From assembly GCF_028657905.1 (NCBI RefSeq), contig NZ_CP117781.1:2108001-2172000 (forward strand): DNA of 64,000 bases, written 5' to 3'. Positions within the stretch are counted from its first letter, which is position 1. Every line of letters starts with the position of its first letter. The notes beneath the pieces were generated by a model that worked only from the letters and a program-made list of their open reading frames with translations, was not told the origin of the DNA and made no database searches. This DNA comes from Burkholderia sp. FERM BP-3421 (GTDB taxonomy: Bacteria > Pseudomonadota > Gammaproteobacteria > Burkholderiales > Burkholderiaceae). The translations under genes and the position numbers were made by a program. Below, one piece after another: positions 26,527 through 35,126 of the stretch.

Positions 26527-27798
26527 ATGGCCTTACCCCAGGAAAGCGTCAACATGGCGCTGTTTTGCGACTTCGAGAACATCGCGCTCGGCGTGCGCGA
26601 CACGAAGTTCGAGAAATTCGACATCAAGCCCGTGCTGGAACGGCTGCTGCTCAAGGGCAGCATCGTCGTGAAGAAGGCCTATTGCGACTGGGATCGCTAC
26701 AAGACCTTCAAAGCCTCGATGCATGAAGCGAGCTTCGAGCTGATCGAGATCCCGCACGTGCGCCAGTCCGGCAAGAACTCGGCCGACATCCGCCTCGTCG
26801 TCGACGCGCTCGACCTGTGCTACACGAAGTCGCACGTCGATACCTTCGTCATCATCAGCGGCGACTCCGATTTCTCGCCGCTCGTCTCGAAGCTGCGCGA
26901 GAACGCCAAGCGCGTGATCGGCGTGGGCGTGAAGAATTCGACCTCGGACCTGCTCGTCGCGAACTGCGACGAATTCATTTTCTACGACGACCTCGCGCGC
27001 GAGCAGCAGCGCGCGAACGCCAAGCAGGAAGCGCGCACGACCGCCAAGCGCACCAACGACGACGACAAGCAGCGCAAGCACGACGGCGATGCGCGCAAGG
27101 CGGAGGCGATCTCGATCGCGGTCGAGACCTTCGAGGCGCTCGCGTCGGAGCGCGGCGAGAGCGGCAAGATCTGGGCGTCGGTGCTCAAGAGCGCGATCAA
27201 GCGCCGCAAGCCCGGCTTCAACGAGAGCTATTACGGCTTCCGGGCGTTCGGCAACCTGCTCGAGGAAGCGCAGGCGCGCGGCCTGCTGGAGATCGGCCGC
27301 GACGACAAGTCGGGCACCTTCGTGTTCCGCTCGCTGCAAACCGCCGCGGCCCCGGCCGACGCCTCGAAGCCGGCCGAGGGCGCCGCGCCGGCGCAGCCGG
27401 CCGGCGGCTCGGGCAGGAAGGGCCACCGCAAGGGCCAGGGCAAGCACAAGCCCGCTCCCGAGCAGAGCGCGCCGCTCGTGACCGAGGCGCCCGCCGCGCC
27501 CGTCGAGATCGAGACGCGCCGCGTGGAAGCCGGCGACGCACAAGCGGACGCGCCGCTCGCCGTCGATGCGCCGGCCCCCGCCAAGAAAGCCCCGCGGACG
27601 CGCAAGACCGCCGCGAAGAAGACCAAGGCCGCCGCGCCCCGCGCGACCGACGCCGAGGCGAGCGCCGAACCCGCGCCGCCCGCCGCCCCCACGGCCCAGC
27701 CCGCGCCGGAAGGCGCGCCCGCCAAGGCCCCGCGCAAGACCGCGCCGCGCGCGCGGCGACCGCGCAAGGCCGCGGAGACCCCGGCCGGCGACGCCTGA
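26527..27798 (+). CDS. NYN-domain nuclease with LOTUS/OST-HTH domain and basic tail
   Basis: This 423-residue protein starts with a NYN (LabA-like, PIN-fold) domain (about 8-150). Acidic residues are visible in FCDFENIALG, SADIRLVVDAL and VIISGDSDFSPLVSKLRE. A charged linker leads to an OST-HTH/LOTUS-like domain (about 195-270, with GKIWASVLKSAIKRRKPGFNESYYGF). The last 150 residues are Ala/Pro/Lys-rich repeats (such as KKAPRTRKTAAKKTKAAAP), like histone H1-type tails, probably disordered and nucleic-acid binding. The family is expected to cut or bind RNA in the cytoplasm; bacterial roles are poorly known. The ATG at 26527 was chosen for proximity to the domain; an ATG at 26476 is the alternative. 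Confidence 0.85.
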   Translation: MALPQESVNMALFCDFENIALGVRDTKFEKFDIKPVLERLLLKGSIVVKKAYCDWDRYKTFKASMHEASFELIEIPHVRQSGKNSADIRLVVDALDLCYTKSHVDTFVIISGDSDFSPLVSKLRENAKRVIGVGVKNSTSDLLVANCDEFIFYDDLAREQQRANAKQEARTTAKRTNDDDKQRKHDGDARKAEAISIAVETFEALASERGESGKIWASVLKSAIKRRKPGFNESYYGFRAFGNLLEEAQARGLLEIGRDDKSGTFVFRSLQTAAAPADASKPAEGAAPAQPAGGSGRKGHRKGQGKHKPAPEQSAPLVTEAPAAPVEIETRRVEAGDAQADAPLAVDAPAPAKKAPRTRKTAAKKTKAAAPRATDAEASAEPAPPAAPTAQPAPEGAPAKAPRKTAPRARRPRKAAETPAGDA

Positions 27799-27911
27799 CT
27801 CCGCGGGCGCGCGCGGAGCCATCCGCGCGCGCCCGGGATTTCCCTACGGGGCGGCTTCATATTTCTTACATCGGTCATGCGTATTTTTACGTCTTTCCAA
27901 CAGGAACGACC

Positions 27912-29378
27912 ATGCATCGACCTACCCCACGAAGCACCGCCGCCTTCCTCGTCGCCCTTTCGGGCGCGATCCTGCTGTACGCGTGTACGAGCGACATCGA
28001 CACGCCGCCCCCCGACGCGGCGAGCGCCGCCACCCATGTCCAGGCCGCCTGGGTCGAGATCGGCGACGGCAACCAGGCGATCGCGCGCGCCGTCACGTCC
28101 TATCGCCCGACCGACGCCTCGGCCCCGATCTGCCCGCAGCTGACGCGCGACGGCCAGGTCTCGCGCATGAGCCTGCGGGTCGGCGCGGGCACCGTGCCGC
28201 TGCGCACGACCGCGAGCGACCCCGCCGATTCGAAGCCGTCGGCGTTCCCGGTCGCGGTCTGCGAGGCGACGCTGCCCGCGGGCGCGCAACAGGTGAGCGT
28301 GGCCGGCCGCACGCTGCCGCTGCCGAAGGCGCAGCCGCAGCGGATCGCGATCATCGCGGACACCGGCTGCCGGATGAAGAAGGCCGACAACGCGTTCCAG
28401 GCCTGCAACGACAGCGGCGTCTGGCCGCTCGCGACGATCGCGGCGAGCGTCGCGAATCTCGCCCCCGATCTCGTCATGCACATCGGCGACTATCACTACC
28501 GCGAGAACGCCTGCCCGTCCGACATCGCCGGCTGCAAGGACAGCCCGTGGGGCTACGGCTGGGATGCCTGGCAGGCCGACCTGTTCAAGCCGGCCGCGCC
28601 GCTGCTCGCGAAAGCGCCGTGGGTCGTGGTGCGCGGCAACCACGAGGAATGCGCGCGCGCGGGCCAGGGCTGGTTCCGCTTCCTCGATCCGCGCCCCTAT
28701 GCCGCCGCGCGCTCGTGCGACGATCCCGCCAACGACGCCGGCGCGAACTACTCCGACCCGTACGCGGTGCAGTTGGGCGGCGGTTCGCAGGTGATCGTGT
28801 TCGACACCGCGAAGGTGGGCCGCGCCGCGCTGAAGACGAGCGATCCGCAATTCCAGATCTACCAGAAGCAGTTCCAGGCCGTCGCCAGGCTCGCGGGCCA
28901 GGCCGGCATGACCACGACGATCTTCACGAACCACCATCCGATCCTCGCGTTCGCGCCGATCGCGGGCAGCACGCCCGCGCCGGGCAACCTCGCCCTGCAG
29001 TCGGTGATGTCGAGCCTCAACGCGCAGGCCTACTACCCGCCCGGCGTGCAGGTCGCGCTGCATGGCCACGTGCATGATTTCCAGGCGATCAACTTCTCGT
29101 CCGGGCATCCGGCGACGATCGTGTCCGGCAACGGCGGCGACAACCTCGACGTCGCGCTGCCCGACCCGTTCCCGGCCAATCTCACGCCCGCGCCGGGCGC
29201 GGTGATCGAGCGGCTGTCGCACAACAACAGCTTCGGGTTCCTGATGATGGAGCGGCGCGCCGCGCCGGCCAACAGCTGGACCTTCAAGGCCTACACGGCG
29301 GCGGGCAAGCTGCTCGCGACCTGCGACCAGTCCGGCACGACGCTCGCGTGCGACAAGACCGGCTTCGTCGCGCCATGA
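27912..29378 (+). CDS. Metallophosphoesterase lipoprotein (calcineurin-like)
   Basis: This 488-residue protein has a lipoprotein signal ending LLYAC (Cys25). A poorly assigned N-terminal region leads to a dimetal phosphoesterase domain from about 150. Motifs in order are IIADTGCR, HIGDYHYRE, VRGNHEEC, TNHHP and LHGHVHDF, a complete set. It should hydrolyse phosphomonoesters or diesters at the cell envelope. Eight or more cysteines in the mature part suggest disulfides. The ribosome site AGGA lies 7 bases before the ATG. Its stop overlaps the start of the di-heme peroxidase gene by ATGA. Confidence 0.88.
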   Translation: MHRPTPRSTAAFLVALSGAILLYACTSDIDTPPPDAASAATHVQAAWVEIGDGNQAIARAVTSYRPTDASAPICPQLTRDGQVSRMSLRVGAGTVPLRTTASDPADSKPSAFPVAVCEATLPAGAQQVSVAGRTLPLPKAQPQRIAIIADTGCRMKKADNAFQACNDSGVWPLATIAASVANLAPDLVMHIGDYHYRENACPSDIAGCKDSPWGYGWDAWQADLFKPAAPLLAKAPWVVVRGNHEECARAGQGWFRFLDPRPYAAARSCDDPANDAGANYSDPYAVQLGGGSQVIVFDTAKVGRAALKTSDPQFQIYQKQFQAVARLAGQAGMTTTIFTNHHPILAFAPIAGSTPAPGNLALQSVMSSLNAQAYYPPGVQVALHGHVHDFQAINFSSGHPATIVSGNGGDNLDVALPDPFPANLTPAPGAVIERLSHNNSFGFLMMERRAAPANSWTFKAYTAAGKLLATCDQSGTTLACDKTGFVAP

Positions 29379-30706
29379 GCGCGCGTCTCGCCCCGGCAGC
29401 GCGCACGCTCGTCGCGCTCGCGCTGCTGGCGGCGGGCGCGACCGCGCTCGCCGCCAAGGACGCGACCACGGTGCTGCTGCCGGGCGCGCCCCCGCAGCGC
29501 GTGCTCGACGTGATCGGGCACGGCACGCCGCAAGTGCCGGCGAAGATCGACGCGACCGCCGCCGTGTTCCGTCCCGATCCCGCACTGGTCGCGCTCGGCC
29601 GGCGGGTGTTCTTCGATCCGCGCCTGTCGGAGCCGCGCGGCATGTCGTGCGCGGGCTGCCACGACCCGGCCCGCGCGTTCGCGCCGACGCTGTCGGCGGC
29701 CGCGCTGGCGGGCCCCGGCGTGCCCGAAGGCAGCCGCCCCGGCCGCTTCAGCGCGCGCAACGCGCCGTCGCTGCTGTACGTGCGCTACGTGCCGCGCCGC
29801 CATTTCTACCAGGACGACGACGCCCCCGCGCCCGCGCCGTTCGGCGGCCTGTTCAGCGACGGCCGCGCGGATACGCTCGCCGAGCAGGCGCGCGGCCCGC
29901 TTTTCGATCCGAACGAGATGAACAACGCATCGCCCGCCGCGCTGCTGCGCAAGGTCGAGGCCACCGAATTGGCGCCCGCGCTGGCGGCGCGCTTCGGCCC
30001 GGCCGTGCGTCGCGATCCGGAACGCATGACGCGCGCGCTCGGCGAGGCCTTGCAGGCCTACCTGCAGAGCGACGAGATGGCGCCCTTCACGTCGCGCTTC
30101 GACGCCTACCTGACGCGGCGCGCGCCGCTGTCGGCGGCCGAGCTGCGCGGGCTCGCGTTGTTCAAGAATCCGGACAAGGGCAATTGCATGAGCTGTCATG
30201 CGCTGTCGGACACGTCGAGCCGGCCGGCGCGCTCGCTGTTCACCGACTTCGGCTACGACGCGATCGCCGTGCCGCGCAACCGCGCGCTGCCGGCGAACCG
30301 CGACCCGCGCCATTTCGACAACGGGCTGTGCGACACGGCCGCGCGCCTGCGCTGGCCCGACCCGACACAATGGTGCGGCTACCTGCGCACGCCGGGCCTG
30401 CGCAACGTCGCGGTGCGGCAGACCTTCATGCACAACGGCGTGTTCGACACGCTGCGCGACGCGGTCGCGTTCTACAACACGCGCTCGACCGACCCCGCCC
30501 GCTGGTATCACGGCAAGCCAGGCTTCGACGACGTCCCCGCGGCCTATCGCGGCAACATCAACGTCAACTCGACGCCGATGAACCGCCGGCCCGGCACGCC
30601 GCCCGCGTTGACGGAGACGGATGTCGACGACCTCGTCGCGTTCCTGCGCACGCTGACGGATGCACGCTATGTCGACCTGATGCCGAAGGCCGGCGCCGCG
30701 AAATAG
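29375..30706 (+). CDS. Di-heme cytochrome c peroxidase family protein (CcpA/MauG type)
   Basis: This 443-residue protein begins with a Sec signal peptide (cleavage near ALA-AK) and contains two c-type heme sites, CAGCH and CMSCH, in the arrangement of bacterial cytochrome c peroxidases and MauG-like enzymes. FSARNAPSLLYVRYVPRRHFY and LRTPGLRNVAVRQTFMHNG are family blocks. It acts in the periplasm, taking electrons from a cytochrome to reduce peroxide or oxidise a partner protein. Coupling to the phosphoesterase gene by ATGA suggests a shared transcript and perhaps joint function, which remains unknown. It converges on the TetR gene with 10 bases between stops. Confidence 0.88.
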   Translation: MSARLAPAARTLVALALLAAGATALAAKDATTVLLPGAPPQRVLDVIGHGTPQVPAKIDATAAVFRPDPALVALGRRVFFDPRLSEPRGMSCAGCHDPARAFAPTLSAAALAGPGVPEGSRPGRFSARNAPSLLYVRYVPRRHFYQDDDAPAPAPFGGLFSDGRADTLAEQARGPLFDPNEMNNASPAALLRKVEATELAPALAARFGPAVRRDPERMTRALGEALQAYLQSDEMAPFTSRFDAYLTRRAPLSAAELRGLALFKNPDKGNCMSCHALSDTSSRPARSLFTDFGYDAIAVPRNRALPANRDPRHFDNGLCDTAARLRWPDPTQWCGYLRTPGLRNVAVRQTFMHNGVFDTLRDAVAFYNTRSTDPARWYHGKPGFDDVPAAYRGNINVNSTPMNRRPGTPPALTETDVDDLVAFLRTLTDARYVDLMPKAGAAK

Positions 30707-30716
30707 GCGCGGCGCG

Positions 30717-31412
30717 CTACACGACGTCGGCGACCGGCGCCGCCGTGACGAACGGCGGCGCCGGCGCGGCGGCCGCATTCAGATACGCGAGCAAGGCGCG
30801 CTGCAAGTGCTGCGTCAGCGCCGCGTAATCGATCGCATCGCCGGCGCCCGCGCCCGCGAATTGGCGGACATGCGCGTGGGCGATCATGCCGTAGGCGATG
30901 GTCTGGCAGGTGCGCGCCACCTCCATCGACGCGCCGCCGCGCAGGTCGGCCGCCGCGTCGAGCAGTTGCGCCCACTCCCGCACGAAACGGTCATACATGC
31001 TTGCGTAGGCGCGCGCGTCGGACAGCCTGCGTTCGAGAAAGTAATGCGCGGCCCACTGCGCGGGCTGGTCCCGGTGCGCATCGAGCAAGCCGGCCACGAC
31101 GGCCGGAACCACGGCGTCGAGCGGCAGGCCGGCCAACGGCATCCGGAGCGCATGCAAGGTCGTCAGCACGCGCTTGGAACGCAGGTGCAGGCAGACGCGC
31201 GCCAGATCCTCCTTGCTCGCGAAGTACTCGTAGAAACTGCCGAGCCCCGTGCCGGCCAGCCCGACGATCTCGCGAATCGTGATCGCGTCGTATTCGCGTT
31301 CGGTCAAAAGCCGAACAAAGGCCTCCTGCAAGGCCAGCGAGGTCTGCCGCGCGCGCGATTGCCGCGGCCGCCTGCGCGAGCTGTCGCGCGTTTCGGGAAT
31401 CTGTCGCTGCAT
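30717..31412 (-). CDS. TetR family transcriptional regulator
   Basis: This 231-residue protein has a basic N-terminal arm (SRRRPRQSRARQ), then a TetR helix-turn-helix (about 25-70) containing DAITIREIVGLAGTGLGSFYEYFASKEDL. The helical ligand domain follows. The start at 31412 (ATG) was preferred to a GTG at 31430. It is divergent from the thioesterase/Rieske/acyl-ligase genes across 111 bases and is the likely repressor of that module, perhaps sensing an acyl-CoA or aromatic ligand. Confidence 0.85.
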   Translation of the reverse strand: MQRQIPETRDSSRRRPRQSRARQTSLALQEAFVRLLTEREYDAITIREIVGLAGTGLGSFYEYFASKEDLARVCLHLRSKRVLTTLHALRMPLAGLPLDAVVPAVVAGLLDAHRDQPAQWAAHYFLERRLSDARAYASMYDRFVREWAQLLDAAADLRGGASMEVARTCQTIAYGMIAHAHVRQFAGAGAGDAIDYAALTQHLQRALLAYLNAAAAPAPPFVTAAPVADVV

Positions 31413-31450
31413 GATCGGAAATCCGGACACGTTGTGAATACACCCGTCCT

Positions 31451-31471
31451 AGAATCTATTTTGGCGATTCT
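31451..31471. promoter_or_regulatory. Candidate TetR operator between divergent genes
   Basis: AGAATC at 31451-31456 and GATTCT at 31466-31471 form an inverted repeat with a 9-base spacer in the intergenic region between the tetR-type gene and the thioesterase gene. Position fits an autoregulating TetR protein; binding is inferred. Confidence 0.35.
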
Positions 31472-31523
31472 CGGCCGTGGCCACGCACGAAACGCCTAAC
31501 TAAAACATTCAAAGGAGAGACAC

Positions 31524-31931
31524 GTGAGCGACATCCAGGTATTGGCGCGACAAATCTTCGCGAGCCAGCCTTTCAGTCAGCACATCGGCGCTCAGCTGAC
31601 CGATGCGACCAGCGACAGCGCGGAACTGACCGTCACCATCGAAGACCATCTCAAGCAGCAGCACGGCTTCGTGCATGGCGGCGTGCTCAGCTATCTCGCG
31701 GACAACGCGATCACCTTCGCGGGCGGCATCGCGCTGAACGGCGACGCGCTGACCGCCGAATTCAAGATCAACTACCTGCGCCCGGCGGTCGGCACCCACC
31801 TGATCGCGCGTGCCAAGGCGCGCAGCATCGGCAAGCGGCAAGCGGTCTGCCAATGCGAAGTATATGCGGTGAAGGACGGCGAGGAAAAACTGTGCGCGCT
31901 TGCACAGGGCACGGTGGTGCCGTCGGCCTGA
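31524..31931 (+). CDS. PaaI-family hotdog thioesterase
   Basis: This 135-residue protein is a single hotdog domain with the PaaI-type block QQHGFVHGGVLSYLADNA. It should hydrolyse acyl-CoA thioesters in the cytoplasm, clearing or releasing CoA during aromatic or fatty acid metabolism. GTG start with AAAGGAGAGA eight bases upstream, a strong ribosome site that fixes the start. First gene of a set with the Rieske oxygenase and acyl ligase, 60 bases before the oxygenase. Confidence 0.88.
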   Translation: MSDIQVLARQIFASQPFSQHIGAQLTDATSDSAELTVTIEDHLKQQHGFVHGGVLSYLADNAITFAGGIALNGDALTAEFKINYLRPAVGTHLIARAKARSIGKRQAVCQCEVYAVKDGEEKLCALAQGTVVPSA

Positions 31932-31991
31932 GGGGCGGACGGGGGCGGCCGACCCGCGAACGCGGGCGGTGACAGAGACATGGAGTGAGAC

Positions 31992-33152
31992 ATGCAACAC
32001 GAAGTGCAGGTCGAGACCCTGCGGACGCTGCAGGCGCTGCATGAGCGGCAGCGCGACCAGGACATGCTCGGCAAGGTGGTTCAGGTTCCGGTCGGCAAGT
32101 ACACCGATCCGGAGATCCTCGCGAAGGAAATGCGCACGGTGTTCCGCGCGTATCCGCTGGTGGCGGGCCACGCATCCCGCGTGCGGAACCCCGGCGACTA
32201 TCTGGTCAGCGACTGGGCGCGCTTTCCGTTCGTGGTGGTGCGCAACAAGAACGGCGAACTGCGCGCGTTCCTCAACACCTGCCGGCACCGCGGCGCGCGC
32301 CTCGTGGCCGGCACCGAGCCGTGCCTGAAAGCGTTCGTCTGCCCGTTCCACGGCTGGACCTACGATCTCGACGGCCGCTTGAAGGGCGTGACGAAATCCT
32401 ACAACTTCCCCGACCTCGACCACGACGCGTTCAACCTCAAGGCGCTGCCCGTGGTCGAACGCGGCGGCCTCGTGTGGATCCATCCGACGCCGGGCGCGAC
32501 GCTCGACCTCGACGCCTATCTCGGGCCGATCGGCGAGGATCTCGACCACTTCGGCCTCGGCGACCTGGTGTCGTTCCGCAAGACCCAGGTCGTCAAGCAT
32601 GCGAACTGGAAGCTGCTGATCAAGACCTATCTCGAGGGCTACCACGTGCCCTACCTGCACCGGACCACGCTCGCGCAATCGTTCCGCAAGGGCGTGATCG
32701 CGCACTACGAGCATGGCCCGCACATCCGGCTCGCGGCGGCGCGCACCAACTTCCTCGACCTGCTGGACACCGATCCGCACGAACGCCGGATCCTCGACTT
32801 CGCCTCCGTGTACTACACGCTGTTCCCGAACACGTTCTTCATCCTGCATCCGGACTACGTGTCGATCAACGCGTTCTACCCCGAGGCGCCGGACCGCACC
32901 ATCTGGACCCACGAGATGCTCTATCGCCCGTCGCAGTTCGAGGGCGAGGAAGGCCAGCGGGCGCTCGCGAAGCGCTTCACGTATACGAACGACGCGGTGT
33001 TCGACCTGGAGGACTTCGCGGTCGCCGAGGACGTGCAGCTCGGGCTCGCCAACGGCGCCAACGAGTACCATACGCTTGGCCTCGAGGAAGGCTTGCTGGC
33101 GATGTTCCAGCACAGCATCGACGCGGCGCTCGACGACCCGGCGGCGAGCTAG
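31992..33152 (+). CDS. Rieske non-heme iron oxygenase, large subunit
   Basis: This 386-residue oxygenase alpha subunit has a complete Rieske [2Fe-2S] site (C97, H99, C117 and H120 in CRHRGARL and CPFHGW). Its catalytic mononuclear iron site lies in YLEGYHVPYLH (H218, H223). Such enzymes hydroxylate aromatic rings or other carbon skeletons using electrons from a reductase. No small subunit, ferredoxin or reductase gene lies nearby, so electrons must come from elsewhere. The neighbours (thioesterase and acyl-activating ligase) suggest a CoA- or acid-type substrate. About 70 bases separate it from the ligase gene. Confidence 0.87.
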   Translation: MQHEVQVETLRTLQALHERQRDQDMLGKVVQVPVGKYTDPEILAKEMRTVFRAYPLVAGHASRVRNPGDYLVSDWARFPFVVVRNKNGELRAFLNTCRHRGARLVAGTEPCLKAFVCPFHGWTYDLDGRLKGVTKSYNFPDLDHDAFNLKALPVVERGGLVWIHPTPGATLDLDAYLGPIGEDLDHFGLGDLVSFRKTQVVKHANWKLLIKTYLEGYHVPYLHRTTLAQSFRKGVIAHYEHGPHIRLAAARTNFLDLLDTDPHERRILDFASVYYTLFPNTFFILHPDYVSINAFYPEAPDRTIWTHEMLYRPSQFEGEEGQRALAKRFTYTNDAVFDLEDFAVAEDVQLGLANGANEYHTLGLEEGLLAMFQHSIDAALDDPAAS

Positions 33153-33222
33153 CCCGTGCCGCCTGCGGGGCCGCGACACGCGCGCCCCGCACCTTCGCCC
33201 CCGGTCTCCAGGAATTTCCGTG

Positions 33223-34764
33223 ATGAACTACAACCTGAGCGACTTGCTGGCCCATCGCGCGTATCTCGCGCCGACGCACGAGGGCTTCGTCGGGCCGGAC
33301 TACCGGTACAGCTATGCGGAGGTCGACCGCCGCTGCACGCGCTTCGCCGCGTGGCTGCGCGCGGCGGGCCTCGCGCCCGGCGACCGCATCGCCGTCTACG
33401 GCAAGAACTCGGCGGCGCTCGCGACCGCGATCTTCGGCGCATCGCGCGCCGATGCGATCGTGGTCGTCATGAACTGGCGCCTGCAGGTCGACGAACTCGC
33501 TTACATGCTCGACCACAGCGGCGCGCGGGCGCTGTTCTACGACGCCGCGTTCGCGCCGGCCGTCGAGGCGCTGCGCGCGCGCTGCGGCGGGCTCGACCTG
33601 CTGGTCTGCCATGGCGACGCGGCGCGCGACCCGCGCTTCGACGACCTCGTCGACGCCGCCGCGCCCGCGCTGCCGCCCTGCCCGCCCGCCACGCGGCGCG
33701 GCGACGACGCCGCGGTCATCATGTACACCTCGGGCACGACCGGCCGCCCCAAGGGGGCGATGCTCACCCACGACAATTTCCTCGCGGCAGCGCACGGCAC
33801 CTCCAGCACGCTCGACTGGTTCGACAGCCACCGCTTCCTGCTCGTCGCGCCGATGTTCCACATCGGCGGGCTGATGCCGCTCACGACCAGCGTGCAGAAA
33901 GGCACGATGGTGTACTTCCTGCCCGATTTCGACCCGGCGGCCATCTGGCGCGTGATCGGCCGGGAGCGGATCACCACGATGATGCTGGTGCCCGCGATGC
34001 TGAGCGCGCTGCTCGCGGCGGCATCCCAGGTCGACGCCGATCCGTCGAGCCTCGTGCATATCGTGTGCGGCGCGTCGACCGTGCCGCGCGCGCTGATCGA
34101 CGCGTGGGCCGCGCTCGGCGTCGGCATCCAGCAGGTGTACGGCCTGACCGAGGTGACGGGCGCGCTGACGTTCTGGAAAGCCGCGATGGACCCCGCCAAG
34201 GCCGATTCGCACGGCAAGGCGGCGTTCCTGAACCGCCTGCGCATCGTCGATCCGCACACCGGCGCGCCGCTGCCGGCCGGCGTATGCGGCGAGATCCAGT
34301 GCGCGGGCGCGGTGGTGTTCGCGGGCTACTGGAACGACCCCGGCGCGACCCGCGCCGCGCTGCGCGACGGCTGGCTCGCGACGGGCGACCTCGGCTATCT
34401 CGACGAGGCGGGCTTCCTGTATGTGATCGACCGCCTGAAGGACCTGATCATCAGCGGCGGCGAGAACATCTATCCGTCCGAGGTCGAGCGGGTGCTGCTC
34501 GCCGAGGACGGCGTCGCCGAGGCCGCGGTGGTCGGCGTCCCGGACGAAAAATGGGGCGAATCGCCGATCGCGTTCGTGGTGCGCCGGCCCGGCGCGACCG
34601 TCACGGGCGACGCGCTGCTCGACGCCTGCCGCGCGCGGCTCGCCCGCTTCAAATGCCCGAAGGCGGTGCGTTTCGTCGACGCGCTGCCCCGCAGCGGCGT
34701 GGGCAAGGTCGTCAAGACGACGCTGCGCGAACGGGCCCGCTCGGGGGCCGGCGACGACGATTGA
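33223..34764 (+). CDS. AMP-dependent acyl-CoA synthetase
   Basis: This 513-residue adenylating enzyme has P-loop MYTSGTTGRPKGAM, YGLTEVTG, the ATP-binding aspartate in LATGDLGYLDE, hinge DRLKDLIISGGENIYPSEVE and the catalytic lysine in PRSGVGKVVKT. It resembles FadD-type carboxylic acid:CoA ligases. Substrate is unknown; fatty or aromatic acids fit the neighbouring thioesterase and Rieske oxygenase. ATG 33223 (AGGA 9 bases upstream) sits just after an in-frame GTG. The module is regulated, by inference, by the divergent TetR protein. Confidence 0.88.
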   Translation: MNYNLSDLLAHRAYLAPTHEGFVGPDYRYSYAEVDRRCTRFAAWLRAAGLAPGDRIAVYGKNSAALATAIFGASRADAIVVVMNWRLQVDELAYMLDHSGARALFYDAAFAPAVEALRARCGGLDLLVCHGDAARDPRFDDLVDAAAPALPPCPPATRRGDDAAVIMYTSGTTGRPKGAMLTHDNFLAAAHGTSSTLDWFDSHRFLLVAPMFHIGGLMPLTTSVQKGTMVYFLPDFDPAAIWRVIGRERITTMMLVPAMLSALLAAASQVDADPSSLVHIVCGASTVPRALIDAWAALGVGIQQVYGLTEVTGALTFWKAAMDPAKADSHGKAAFLNRLRIVDPHTGAPLPAGVCGEIQCAGAVVFAGYWNDPGATRAALRDGWLATGDLGYLDEAGFLYVIDRLKDLIISGGENIYPSEVERVLLAEDGVAEAAVVGVPDEKWGESPIAFVVRRPGATVTGDALLDACRARLARFKCPKAVRFVDALPRSGVGKVVKTTLRERARSGAGDDD

Positions 34765-34788
34765 CGCACCTGTTGCACACCGCCCGAA

Positions 34789-34826
34789 TACTGGATATAT
34801 TAACAGTACTGTATTGATATCCAGTG
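34789..34826 (+). promoter_or_regulatory. Two overlapping LexA (SOS) boxes
   Basis: TACTGGATATATTAACAGTA (34789-34808) matches the LexA consensus TACTGTATATATATACAGTA at 17 of 20 positions. TACTGTATTGATATCCAGTG (34807-34826) matches at 16 of 20. They share two bases and form a larger imperfect palindrome. They end 10 bases before the ATG of the small gene at 34836, so bound LexA would block its transcription or early elongation. A GTG at 34824 lies inside the second box, which argues against it as the start. Confidence 0.7.
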
Positions 34827-34835
34827 GGGTGTGCG

Positions 34836-35108
34836 ATGGAACACCTGGTCCGTATCGTCAATGAAACCGACCGTCAAATCCTCGTCTGGCTGCGCAGCCA
34901 GGTCGGCGACGAGCGCGTGCAGCGCGCCGCGGTGCAAATGGGGCGCGTTCGCAAGCCCTATCTGTCGGCGGTCTGCCGCTATCTCGGGGTATGGCCGCCG
35001 CAGGCGGTGCGCCGCCCCATGCCGCGCTCGCAGGTCGACCACACGGTGGGCGACCGCTACCTGTCGCTGATCCGGCAGCATCTCGCCGCCCAGACCGCCG
35101 GTCGCTGA
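34836..35108 (+). CDS. Small basic protein of unknown function, probably SOS-controlled
   Basis: This 90-residue protein (MEHLVRIVNETDRQILVWLR at its start) is basic overall and mostly helical by pattern, with a Pro-rich WPPQAVRRPMPRS break. I recognise no domain; it is not similar to SulA, UmuD or RecX by eye. The LexA boxes immediately upstream suggest induction by DNA damage. It follows the acyl ligase by 71 bases but the boxes imply an independent promoter. It converges on the MocR gene with an 18-base gap holding a palindrome (GGCGCGGCCGCGCC). Confidence 0.7.
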   Translation: MEHLVRIVNETDRQILVWLRSQVGDERVQRAAVQMGRVRKPYLSAVCRYLGVWPPQAVRRPMPRSQVDHTVGDRYLSLIRQHLAAQTAGR

Positions 35109-35126
35109 TCGGCGCGGCCGCGCCGG

